Source: an uncultured Psychrobacillus sp. (GTDB lineage: Bacteria > Bacillota > Bacilli > Bacillales_A > Planococcaceae). From it: a stretch of DNA of 14,113 bases. Below are positions 5,676 to 12,888 of this stretch, piece by piece. Each line of letters opens with the position of its first letter. The first letter of the stretch is position 1. Made by a program: the position numbers and the translations under genes. Under the pieces are notes generated by a model, which saw only the letters and a list, made by a program, of their open reading frames with translations, made no database searches and was not told the DNA's origin. Location: the NCBI GenBank assembly GCA_934234185.1, contig CAKQHO010000088.1, positions 1 through 14,113 on the forward strand. Direction: 5' to 3'.

Positions 5676-7649
5676 TTGACTAAGATTAGCACCTTAACTA
5701 ATTATGGTGACGACGATATTCAAGTTTTAGAAGGACTTGAAGCTGTACGCAAAAGACCAGGTATGTATATCGGTTCAACCGATGCAAGAGGGTTACACCA
5801 TTTAGTATATGAAATAGTAGACAATGCAGTAGATGAAAGCCTTGCGGGGTTTGGTAACCATATTAAGGTAACAATACATCAGGATCAAAGTATAACTGTA
5901 CGGGATTATGGTCGAGGAATGCCTACAGGGATGCACAAAACTGGAATACCAACAGCAGAAGTAATATTTACGGTTCTGCATGCTGGAGGAAAGTTTGGTC
6001 AGGGTGGATATAAAACAAGTGGAGGTCTCCACGGTGTAGGTGCATCCGTTGTAAATGCACTTTCTTCTTTTGTTGAGGTAGAAATTCACCGTGATGGAAA
6101 GAAATTTACTCAGCGTTTTGAGAACGGTGGAAAGGTAGCTGTTCCTTTAAAGCAAGTTGGCACTACCAAAGAAACAGGTACATCCGTTCATTTTCTTCCA
6201 GACAGCAGTATATTCTCTACAACAAAATATAATTATGAGACATTGTGTGAGCGCCTAAGAGAATCCGCTTTCCTACTAAAGGGCTTGAAAATAGAACTAA
6301 AGGATGAAAGAACGGATGCACATGATATCTTCTATTATGAAACAGGAATAGAAGCTTTTGTTGCTTATTTGAACGAGGAAAAAGATGTGTTACATCCAGT
6401 ATTTTATATAGAAGGAACACAAGACCAAATTGAGGTGGAATTTGCATTTCAGTTTAATGATGGTTATTCCGAGACCATTCTCTCTTTTGTAAACAATGTA
6501 CGCACTAGAGATGGCGGGACACATGAAACGGGAGCAAAGGCTGCTTTAACTCGCGTATTCAATGAATATGCAAAGAAAACTGCCTTGCTAAAGGAAAAGG
6601 ACAAAAATTTAGATGGCTCAGATATTCGAGAGGGTATATCAGCAATTATTTCTGTTCGAATTCCTGAAAACTTACTACAATTTGAAGGGCAAACGAAAGG
6701 GAAGCTTGGTACTAGTGAAGCACGAAGTGCAGTAGATGCACTTGTCTCTGAAAAGCTTCAATATGTACTAGAAGAAAATGCAGAGCTAACAGCTTCTCTT
6801 ATTCGAAAAGCAATTCGAGCACAGCAAGCACGTGAGGCTGCAAGAAAAGCGAGAGAGGATGCTCGGAACGGGAAGAAACGAAAAAAATCGGATACCTTAT
6901 TATCTGGTAAACTGACTCCTGCACAATCTCGCAATGCCTCGAAAAATGAACTTTATCTTGTTGAGGGAGACTCAGCAGGAGGCTCCGCTAAGCAGGGGCG
7001 AGATCGTACTTTCCAGGCCATTCTTCCTCTTAGAGGAAAAGTTATTAACACAGAAAAAGCGAAGCTTGCCGATATTATGAAAAATGAAGAAATAGCGACC
7101 ATTATTCATGCAATTGGTGGGGGCGTTGGAGCAGATTTCACCATAGCGGACATTGCGTATGACAAGGTAGTCATTATGACCGATGCTGATACAGATGGTG
7201 CACATATCCAAGTGCTATTATTAACGTTTTTCTATCGCTACATGAAGCCATTGATTGAAAACGGTAAAATTTACATTGCTCTTCCGCCACTTTATAAAGT
7301 GTTTAAAGGAGTAGGCAAGAAAGAGACGTTTGAATATGTATGGACAGAAAAAGAACTAAATGCTGCCATGAAACGAGTTGGCAAAGGAGCGATGCTTCAA
7401 CGCTATAAAGGATTAGGTGAGATGAACGCCGACCAGCTATGGGATACAACGATGAACCCTGAAACTAGGACGCTTATTCGTGTGACTATTGAAGATGGTG
7501 CTCGTGCGGAAAGACATGTCACTACACTTATGGGTGATAAAGTAGAGCCTAGACGTAAGTGGATTGAAGCAAATGTTAACTTTAGCTTAGAGGATGACTC
7601 AAATATACTTGAAAATGATAGAATTCACACGGAGGATGAGGTAGTATGA
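5676..7649 (+). CDS. parE: DNA topoisomerase IV subunit B (ParE/GrlB)
   Basis: A 657-residue ATPase subunit of topoisomerase IV, which decatenates daughter chromosomes as ParC2ParE2. In numbering from TTG 5676: GHKL ATP-binding residues in EIVDNAVDESLAG (46-58), DYGRGMPTG (77-85) and GLHGVGASVVNALS (117-130); the transducer QTK loop (339-341); TOPRIM EGDSAGG (430-436) and DADTDGAH (503-510), with PLRGKVINTEKA (451-462) typical of ParE. Length agrees with the approximately 655 residues of Bacillus ParE. Start choice: an ATG at 5649 extends the frame by nine codons (MFCFLGGTY), but it overlaps the LexA-like box and lacks a ribosome binding site, whereas GGGGGG (5663-5668) is seven bases before the TTG. 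It overlaps parC by four bases (ATGA), so subunit synthesis is coupled. It is ParE rather than GyrB by its pairing with parC and neighbourhood with plsY. Confidence 0.96.
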   Translation: MTKISTLTNYGDDDIQVLEGLEAVRKRPGMYIGSTDARGLHHLVYEIVDNAVDESLAGFGNHIKVTIHQDQSITVRDYGRGMPTGMHKTGIPTAEVIFTVLHAGGKFGQGGYKTSGGLHGVGASVVNALSSFVEVEIHRDGKKFTQRFENGGKVAVPLKQVGTTKETGTSVHFLPDSSIFSTTKYNYETLCERLRESAFLLKGLKIELKDERTDAHDIFYYETGIEAFVAYLNEEKDVLHPVFYIEGTQDQIEVEFAFQFNDGYSETILSFVNNVRTRDGGTHETGAKAALTRVFNEYAKKTALLKEKDKNLDGSDIREGISAIISVRIPENLLQFEGQTKGKLGTSEARSAVDALVSEKLQYVLEENAELTASLIRKAIRAQQAREAARKAREDARNGKKRKKSDTLLSGKLTPAQSRNASKNELYLVEGDSAGGSAKQGRDRTFQAILPLRGKVINTEKAKLADIMKNEEIATIIHAIGGGVGADFTIADIAYDKVVIMTDADTDGAHIQVLLLTFFYRYMKPLIENGKIYIALPPLYKVFKGVGKKETFEYVWTEKELNAAMKRVGKGAMLQRYKGLGEMNADQLWDTTMNPETRTLIRVTIEDGARAERHVTTLMGDKVEPRRKWIEANVNFSLEDDSNILENDRIHTEDEVV

Positions 7650-10075
7650 CACAAACCGAACGATATCAAGATTTACCATTGGAAGAAGTGATCGGTGATC
7701 GGTTTGGTCGTTATAGTAAATACATCATCCAAGACCGTGCTCTTCCAGATGCGAGAGACGGTTTAAAGCCCGTTCAACGTCGTATCCTTTATGCGATGTT
7801 TCATGAAGGGAATACTAACGACAAGCCTTTCCGAAAGTCTGCAAAGACCGTAGGGAACGTTATCGGTAACTACCACCCTCACGGAGATAGCTCAGTTTAC
7901 GAAGCAATGGTGCGTATGAGCCAGGATTGGAAGCTCCGCCACATGCTAATTGAAATGCATGGGAACAACGGTTCCATGGATGGGGATCCACCTGCTGCAA
8001 TGCGTTACACAGAAGCAAGAATATCTGCTATTTCTCAAGAAATGCTAAGAGATATTACAAAGGATACAGTAGATTTTATTCCTAACTTTGATGATTCAGA
8101 TAGTGAGCCAATTGTTTTACCGGCTAGATTCCCAAATCTATTAGTAAACGGATCGACTGGAATTTCTGCTGGCTATGCTACGGATATTCCTCCTCATGCG
8201 TTACATGAATCCCTCGATGCAGTCCTTATGAGAATTGAAAATCCCAATGCCACTGTCGATGAGTTAATGACGGTTATAAAAGGACCTGACTTCCCTACCG
8301 GAGGGATTATTCAAGGAATCGAAGGAATAAAAAAGGCGTATGAGACAGGAAAAGGAAAAATAGTCATAAGGTCCAAGACAGATATCGAGCAAATTAAGGG
8401 TGGTAAAGAGCAAATTGTTATTACGGAGCTACCCTATGAAGTGAATAAGGCCAATCTAGTGAAGAAAATTGACGAACAAAGGCTAGATAAACGTTTAGAC
8501 GGCATTGCGGATGTCCGGGATGAATCAGATAGAACTGGTTTACGTATTGTAATAGAGATGAAAAAAGAAGTAGATGCCCATGGTATTTTACAATATTTAT
8601 TCAAAAATACAGACCTTCAAGTAATGTACAACTTCAACATGATTGCTATTCATAATCGTCGTCCTACAATGATGACCCTGCCATTGATGCTAGATGCATA
8701 TATTGGTCATCAAAAAGAAGTGGTTACGCGCCGGACTAAATATGATTTAAAAAGGGCACAGGATCGCTTACATATTGTTGCGGGCTTGATGAAGGCTCTT
8801 TCTATTCTTGACGAGGTTATTAAAACAATTCGAGCATCCAAGGATAAAAGGGATGCAAAAAATAATTTGATGACCTCCTATGGGTTTACAGAGGCCCAAG
8901 CAGAGGCAATCGTCTCCTTACAGCTTTATCGACTAACCAATACGGATATTACCGAGCTGCAAGAGGAAGAAGAATCCCTAACAAAGCTAGTGAAGGAATT
9001 AGAAACAATTCTTGCGAAGGAATCGGCTTTGATGAAGGTCATCAAAAAAGAACTTTTAGCAGTTAGAAAGCAATTTGCTGAACAAAGGAAATCAAAAATT
9101 GAGGATGAAATTGAAGAGATTAAACTTACACTTGATGTGCTTATACCAAGTGAAGAGGTCATTGTAACAGTCACAAAAGATGGTTACGTCAAGCGTACTA
9201 GCCAAAGATCCTTCAATGCTTCCAATGGGCAGGATTTTGCTATTAAGGAATCAGATTATCTTCTTTATCAAGGTCCGATAAATACGCAGCAGCATCTGCT
9301 CCTTTTCACTTCGAAGGGAAACTATATTTATCAGCCAGTGCATGAGCTTCCTGATATTCGTTGGAAGGACTTAGGTCAGCATATTTCCAGTATCGTTCCA
9401 TTAGATCAAAACGAAACGATTATTAATGCATTTGGTATCGAATCATTTGATTTAGACCTATGTGTACTCACTGCAACAAGAGATGGTCAGGTGAAACGCT
9501 CCCTATTATCTGACTATCAGGTACAGCGTTATCACCGACCGATTAAAACGATGAACTTGAAAAAGAATGATGTAATGATATTTGCGGAGCTATCTGCTCC
9601 ATCTGATGAAGTATTAATGACCACTCATAATAGCTATGCGGTGCGCTTTTCACTTGATGAGGTTCCGATAACCGGTGTGAAAACAGCTGGGGTAAAAGGA
9701 ATCAATCTAAAGGAAGATGACTATGTAGCTGAGGTTAATAGAATTTCAAAAGATAGCACTTCCGACATTTTATTAATCACACACCGTGGTGCTGTGAAGA
9801 AAATGCATCTTACAGAGGTTGAATCAGGAGCGAGAGCAAAAAGAGGACTTGTGACATTACGAGAATTAAAAACAAATGCACATAAAGTATTCTCTGTGTT
9901 GTTAGTGGACAAAAATACGGTGATTTACGCAGAAACAGAAAAAGGACATCAAGATAGTATGCAAGCTTCGGCATTCAGACCTGTAGATCGTTATTCCAAC
10001 GGATCATTTGTAATAGATGTTGAAAAAGACGGCAAGCTTACAAGAGTATGGAAAGAGGACTCGCCGGAATCCTAA
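7646..10075 (+). CDS. parC: DNA topoisomerase IV subunit A (ParC/GrlA)
   Basis: An 809-residue DNA cleavage-and-rejoining subunit of topoisomerase IV. The N-terminal winged-helix domain includes RALPDARDGLKPVQRR (31-46), the quinolone-resistance region HPHGDSSVYEAM (77-88), and AAMRYTEARIS with the catalytic tyrosine Y121. S82 and E86, equivalent to S80 and E84 of Staphylococcus aureus GrlA, are both the susceptible-type residues. The middle holds the tower and coiled-coil region, with heptad-like Glu/Lys/Leu sequence around 430-490; from about 500 on lie repeated beta-pinwheel blades such as VIVTVTKDGYVKRTS. The ATG overlaps the parE stop; GGAGG (7631-7635) is ten bases upstream. Length is as expected for Bacillus ParC (about 806). 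It is followed by an MFS gene in the same frame after one stop codon. Confidence 0.97.
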   Translation: MTQTERYQDLPLEEVIGDRFGRYSKYIIQDRALPDARDGLKPVQRRILYAMFHEGNTNDKPFRKSAKTVGNVIGNYHPHGDSSVYEAMVRMSQDWKLRHMLIEMHGNNGSMDGDPPAAMRYTEARISAISQEMLRDITKDTVDFIPNFDDSDSEPIVLPARFPNLLVNGSTGISAGYATDIPPHALHESLDAVLMRIENPNATVDELMTVIKGPDFPTGGIIQGIEGIKKAYETGKGKIVIRSKTDIEQIKGGKEQIVITELPYEVNKANLVKKIDEQRLDKRLDGIADVRDESDRTGLRIVIEMKKEVDAHGILQYLFKNTDLQVMYNFNMIAIHNRRPTMMTLPLMLDAYIGHQKEVVTRRTKYDLKRAQDRLHIVAGLMKALSILDEVIKTIRASKDKRDAKNNLMTSYGFTEAQAEAIVSLQLYRLTNTDITELQEEEESLTKLVKELETILAKESALMKVIKKELLAVRKQFAEQRKSKIEDEIEEIKLTLDVLIPSEEVIVTVTKDGYVKRTSQRSFNASNGQDFAIKESDYLLYQGPINTQQHLLLFTSKGNYIYQPVHELPDIRWKDLGQHISSIVPLDQNETIINAFGIESFDLDLCVLTATRDGQVKRSLLSDYQVQRYHRPIKTMNLKKNDVMIFAELSAPSDEVLMTTHNSYAVRFSLDEVPITGVKTAGVKGINLKEDDYVAEVNRISKDSTSDILLITHRGAVKKMHLTEVESGARAKRGLVTLRELKTNAHKVFSVLLVDKNTVIYAETEKGHQDSMQASAFRPVDRYSNGSFVIDVEKDGKLTRVWKEDSPES

Positions 10076-10093
10076 GCAGATTGGAAATGGGAT

Positions 10094-11311
10094 ATGTGGA
10101 GAAATAAGAATGTTTGGATTGTGTTAATAGGAGAATTAATCGCAGGTCTAGGACTATGGAGTGGAATCATCGGAAATCTTGAATTCATGCAAGAAAAGGT
10201 GCCCTCTGACTTTCATAAGTCCTTAATTCTAGCAAGCGGACTACTAGCTAGCATATTTGTTGGCCCGCTTGCTGGAAGAATTATTGATCAATCTAGCAAG
10301 AAAAAAGTATTAATAGTTTCAGGTATTGCTAGAGTGATCAGTGTATTATTTATGTTTGTGGCTATTGCAACCGGATCCATATGGTGGATGGTGCTGTTTT
10401 TGGTAGTACTGCAAGTATCAGCTGCCTTTTACTTTCCTGCTCTACAGTCCACCCTTCCACTCATTGTGGAAGAGCGCGATCTTCTCGGCTTGAATAGTTG
10501 GCATATGAACTTTGCAACTGTTGCAAGAGTTGCAGGTACTGCATTAGGTGGAATTGCACTAGTGTATTGGCCTATCCAATCTCTTTACATTATTTCTATC
10601 ATTGCTTATGCTGGCTTATTGTTTTTTACCTTCTTCCTTAAAATAGAAGATCCTGTAAAAATTCCAGCAGCAAAAAATAAAAATAAGAAAGGGTTTAAAG
10701 AAGTTTTTGGAATGATGAAATCTTATCCTGTCGTATTAATGACGTTATACTTAACATTCATTCCCATACTTTTCTTGGCCTCCTTCAACCTAATCGTAAT
10801 TAATATTAGTGAAATTCAAGACTCCTCATCTATAAAAGGGGTAATCTACGCAGTGGAAGGGATAGCCTTTATGATTGGAACCTTTGCTGTAAAGTATATG
10901 GGGCAAAAATGGGGTTCCATACAGATTCTATTTACTTTTATCTTTTTGATAGGGCTTGCTGAACTTACACTGTTCTTTGCTGATATCCCGTTTCTTTCCT
11001 TGCTTAGCTTTGGGATTTTTGGATTTTCTGTTGGCTGCTTTTATCCAACGGCTGTCACCATCTTTCAAAAGCAGGTACCAAAGGAATTTCATGGGAGGTT
11101 CTTTTCCTTCCGGAATATGATTGATCGAGTTTGCTTCCAAGTTGTTCTTATCACGGCTGGTGCCATGTTGGATATAATGGGGCTTTCTTATATGATGCTG
11201 ATTTTTGGTAGTTTGAGCCTTTCACTATCACTAGTTGTTTTCTTTCATATGCGTAGAAAAAGAGTTGCAATGCTCTTAGTATCACCAGAAAAGGTTCTTA
11301 GTGAAAACTAA
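10094..11311 (+). CDS. MFS transporter, probable drug/siderophore-type exporter family (MFS_3-like)
   Basis: A 405-residue integral membrane protein with about 12 hydrophobic segments. The MFS motif A lies in the loop after TM2 as GPLAGRIIDQSSKKKVL (57-73), and a central basic loop (PAAKNKNKKGFKE, 191-203) separates the two six-helix halves. The stretch VPKEFHGRFFSFRNMIDRV (328-346) resembles the conserved loop of the EntS/MefA-like MFS_3 group, which exports siderophores or macrolides; the real substrate is unknown. ATG 10094 is the first possible start after parC, whose TAA is in the same frame seven codons upstream. The preceding sequence (GGAAATGGGAT) is a poor ribosome binding site, so translation may depend on ribosomes finishing parC. 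No terminator or clear promoter lies in the 18-base gap, which suggests a parE-parC-MFS operon. The last codons (VLSEN) form a terminator hairpin. Confidence 0.88.
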   Translation: MWRNKNVWIVLIGELIAGLGLWSGIIGNLEFMQEKVPSDFHKSLILASGLLASIFVGPLAGRIIDQSSKKKVLIVSGIARVISVLFMFVAIATGSIWWMVLFLVVLQVSAAFYFPALQSTLPLIVEERDLLGLNSWHMNFATVARVAGTALGGIALVYWPIQSLYIISIIAYAGLLFFTFFLKIEDPVKIPAAKNKNKKGFKEVFGMMKSYPVVLMTLYLTFIPILFLASFNLIVINISEIQDSSSIKGVIYAVEGIAFMIGTFAVKYMGQKWGSIQILFTFIFLIGLAELTLFFADIPFLSLLSFGIFGFSVGCFYPTAVTIFQKQVPKEFHGRFFSFRNMIDRVCFQVVLITAGAMLDIMGLSYMMLIFGSLSLSLSLVVFFHMRRKRVAMLLVSPEKVLSEN

Positions 11312-11321
11312 GAACTTTTTT
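11292..11321 (+). terminator. intrinsic terminator after the MFS gene
   Basis: GTTCTTAGT (11294-11302), a GAAA tetraloop (11303-11306) and ACTAAGAAC (11307-11315) form a 9-bp stem followed by six T (11316-11321). The stem consists of the last codons and the stop codon of the MFS gene. It should end the parE-parC-MFS transcript. Confidence 0.93.
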
Positions 11322-11367
11322 GTATTCTTAGCGTTCTATTTATAAATAAGCTAATAGGAGTGTGCAA

Positions 11368-12015
11368 ATGACATCAGCAATCATTTTTGACATGGACGGT
11401 ACTTTATTTCAAACAAATTTAATTTTAGAACCAGCTCTGGAAGCTACCTTTGACGTACTCCGTGAGAAAGGCCTGTGGGTGGGAGCGACGCCAATTGAAA
11501 CTTACAGAGAAATTATGGGTGTTTCGTTGCCTGTAGTATGGAAAACATTATGTCCAGAGCATTCACAGGAGCAACAAAAGAAAAGCAATACCTTGTTTCA
11601 AAAGAAATTAATTCAACAAATTAAGGCTAAAAATGGTGCACTCTATCCGGGGGTGGAGGATACACTAGCCAATATGGCTAAACACTATTCGTTATACATA
11701 GCAAGCAATGGTCAACAGGAATACTTAAATGCTATTTCCGAGGTTTATCAGTTAGATCGCTACATACAAAAGATATATAGTATCGATTTAATACCCTCTG
11801 GCGACAAATCGGAGCTCGTTTCCTTTGTTCAAAGGGAGAATAATATCGTAAAGGGATATGTGGTTGGGGACCGTGCCTCTGACATTCAGGCAGCAAAAGA
11901 TAACAAGTTTGTCTCCATCGGTGTCCGTTTTGATTTCTCACAGGAAGATGAACTGGCATTAGCTGACTATACGGTAGAAGCATTTCATGAAATAGGTCCA
12001 ATTATCTCAAGATAA
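11368..12015 (+). CDS. HAD-superfamily phosphatase (Gph/beta-phosphoglucomutase-like)
   Basis: A 215-residue haloacid-dehalogenase-type hydrolase, which removes phosphate through a phospho-aspartate. Motif I FDMDGTLF carries the nucleophile D8 and acid D10; motif II is ASNGQ (about 112-116); the motif III lysine is in SGDKSEL (about K147); motif IV is GDRASDIQAA (167-176) with the Mg-binding acids. The segment between motif I and II (about 15-85) is a helical C1 cap, as in phosphoglycolate phosphatase and relatives. The substrate is not predictable. The longest frame opens with GTG at 11362, but TAGGAG (11355-11360) is only one base before it and seven before ATG 11368, so ATG 11368 is preferred. 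It is a single-gene unit between two terminators and converges with a small basic protein gene whose frame overlaps its last codons. Confidence 0.9.
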   Translation: MTSAIIFDMDGTLFQTNLILEPALEATFDVLREKGLWVGATPIETYREIMGVSLPVVWKTLCPEHSQEQQKKSNTLFQKKLIQQIKAKNGALYPGVEDTLANMAKHYSLYIASNGQQEYLNAISEVYQLDRYIQKIYSIDLIPSGDKSELVSFVQRENNIVKGYVVGDRASDIQAAKDNKFVSIGVRFDFSQEDELALADYTVEAFHEIGPIISR

Positions 12016-12215
12016 ATAGAAAAAGCATTTCCATCAGGTCTCGAGCCTTGGAAATGCTTTTTATATTTCTTCTCTAATTGTTGGAGTCTTGCCTGTTTGG
12101 TTTTGGTCTTACGTACATGCATGCTGAACGTAGCCTCTCCTCTTAGCTTTGTCACATCTTTCCCGGTTGTACGAAGCTGATGTCTTCTTTTGCGCTGTGC
12201 TGCTGATTTACCCAT
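11985..12215 (-). CDS. small Lys/Arg-rich hypothetical protein reading through a terminator
   Basis: A 76-residue, strongly basic protein beginning MGKSAAQRKRRHQLRTTGK, with the segment HVRKTKTKQARLQQLEKKYKKH. The start at 12215 is supported by AAAGGAG (complement of 12224-12230) eight bases upstream; a longer TTG-start version (12242) would include that site. It resembles in size and composition short basic proteins found in Bacillales (the YqkK type comes to mind), with no known function; this is from memory and uncertain. The N-terminal two thirds look genuine. The C-terminal 23 residues after KKH are encoded by the shared terminator hairpin and by the antisense of the HAD gene end, overlapping that gene by 31 bases. 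The natural protein may therefore end earlier, with the present stop reflecting a lost stop codon or a frameshift. Confidence 0.65.
   Translation of the reverse strand: MGKSAAQRKRRHQLRTTGKDVTKLRGEATFSMHVRKTKTKQARLQQLEKKYKKHFQGSRPDGNAFSIYLEIIGPIS
12020..12062. terminator. bidirectional terminator between the HAD gene and the small basic gene
   Basis: AAAAAGCATTTCCA (12020-12033) and TGGAAATGCTTTTT (12049-12062) are perfect inverted copies of 14 bases with a 15-base loop. Each strand gives a stem followed by five T. On the + strand it ends the HAD transcript just after its TAA (12013-12015); on the minus strand it lies inside the reading frame of the small basic gene, before its stop. Confidence 0.9.
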
Positions 12216-12273
12216 TATCATCTCTCCTTTTGTTTCTTTCAATATAAGCGTATCCTACTTTAGCGCAAAATTC

Positions 12274-12323
12274 AAACTACACCCTCTCCCGTGTAATATA
12301 TGGTATAAATAATAGGGTAGTTT
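12274..12323. promoter_or_regulatory. copC-copD promoter with a flanking inverted repeat (possible operator)
   Basis: An extended -10, TGGTATAAAT (12301-12310), lies 36 bases upstream of the copC ATG; no good -35 is present at 17 bases (ACCCTC). The -10 is bracketed by AAACTACACCCT (12274-12285) and AGGGTAGTTT (12314-12323), inverted copies that match at all ten bases if the two-base CA in the left arm is skipped. The arms would sit near -35 and +1, positions where a regulator could act. A second -10-like hexamer, TAATAT (12294-12299), is spaced 17 bases from TTCAAA (12271-12276). Confidence 0.5.
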
Positions 12324-12345
12324 AGAACTTGAGGAGGTTAGTTTC

Positions 12346-12888
12346 ATGCAAAAATATATAATTAGCATACTATTTTCTTTCATAGTACTTGCAAGTGTGA
12401 CTGGCAGTGCGATGGCACATACCGGTCTAGAAAGCTCTGAACCAAGTGAAGGGGCTGTACTAACAGAGCAATTACAAGAGATTACGTTAACATTTGAAGG
12501 AAAGATCGAAAAGACAAGCTCTTTTTCTTTACTTAATGAAAACGGGGAGGAAGTGCCAGTAACTAATCTAGCTGTTGCTGATCATCTGTTAACGGGCTCA
12601 GTTGATAGCCTGGATAATGGAGCCTACACCATCGAGTGGAATATTATTGGTGCAGATGGACATCCAATCAAGGGAACAATCCATTTTATGCAGGATGCAG
12701 TGGTTTCAGAGACTGCAACAGAAACTCCTGCAGAGGAAGCTGTAATAGAGGATGAGCCTGTTGCCGAGCAGTCAGAGAGTGCAACGGCGGATGTGGAAGA
12801 GGACAGCTCGAACGTTTGGATATACGTCGTAAGTATTGTTTTGATAGTGGCTATACTTGCGTTTTTCTTACGGAGTAGGAAGAAATGA
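12346..12888 (+). CDS. copC: CopC-domain copper-binding protein with C-terminal membrane anchor
   Basis: A 180-residue exported protein. A signal peptide (1-24: MQKY, hydrophobic core, then SAMA) should be cleaved at AMA|H, leaving H25 as the N-terminal residue. That is the hallmark of the CopC histidine brace, completed by D104 and H106 in ADGHP, which has the D-x-H spacing of known Cu(II) sites; H113 follows in GTIHF. The CopC beta-sandwich spans about 25-117 and opens with the family pattern HTGLESSEPSEGAVL. Then come an acidic, Glu/Thr/Ala-rich linker (about 118-155), one transmembrane helix (157-175) and a basic tail RSRKK, so the domain is tethered outside the membrane. GAGGAGG (12331-12337) is eight bases before the ATG. 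Its stop overlaps the copD start (ATGA). The likely role is binding copper at the cell surface and handing it to CopD. Confidence 0.93.
   Translation: MQKYIISILFSFIVLASVTGSAMAHTGLESSEPSEGAVLTEQLQEITLTFEGKIEKTSSFSLLNENGEEVPVTNLAVADHLLTGSVDSLDNGAYTIEWNIIGADGHPIKGTIHFMQDAVVSETATETPAEEAVIEDEPVAEQSESATADVEEDSSNVWIYVVSIVLIVAILAFFLRSRKK

Noticed and set aside
5802..7211. Minus-strand open frames inside parE
   Set aside because: Their composition looks like shadow translation and parE is fully supported by its motifs; no start signals are present.
11320..11346. Promoter TTGTAT with TATAAA in front of the HAD gene
   Set aside because: The spacing is 15 bases and the -35 lies within the end of the terminator T-run. 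It is plausible but too weak in AT-rich sequence to list.
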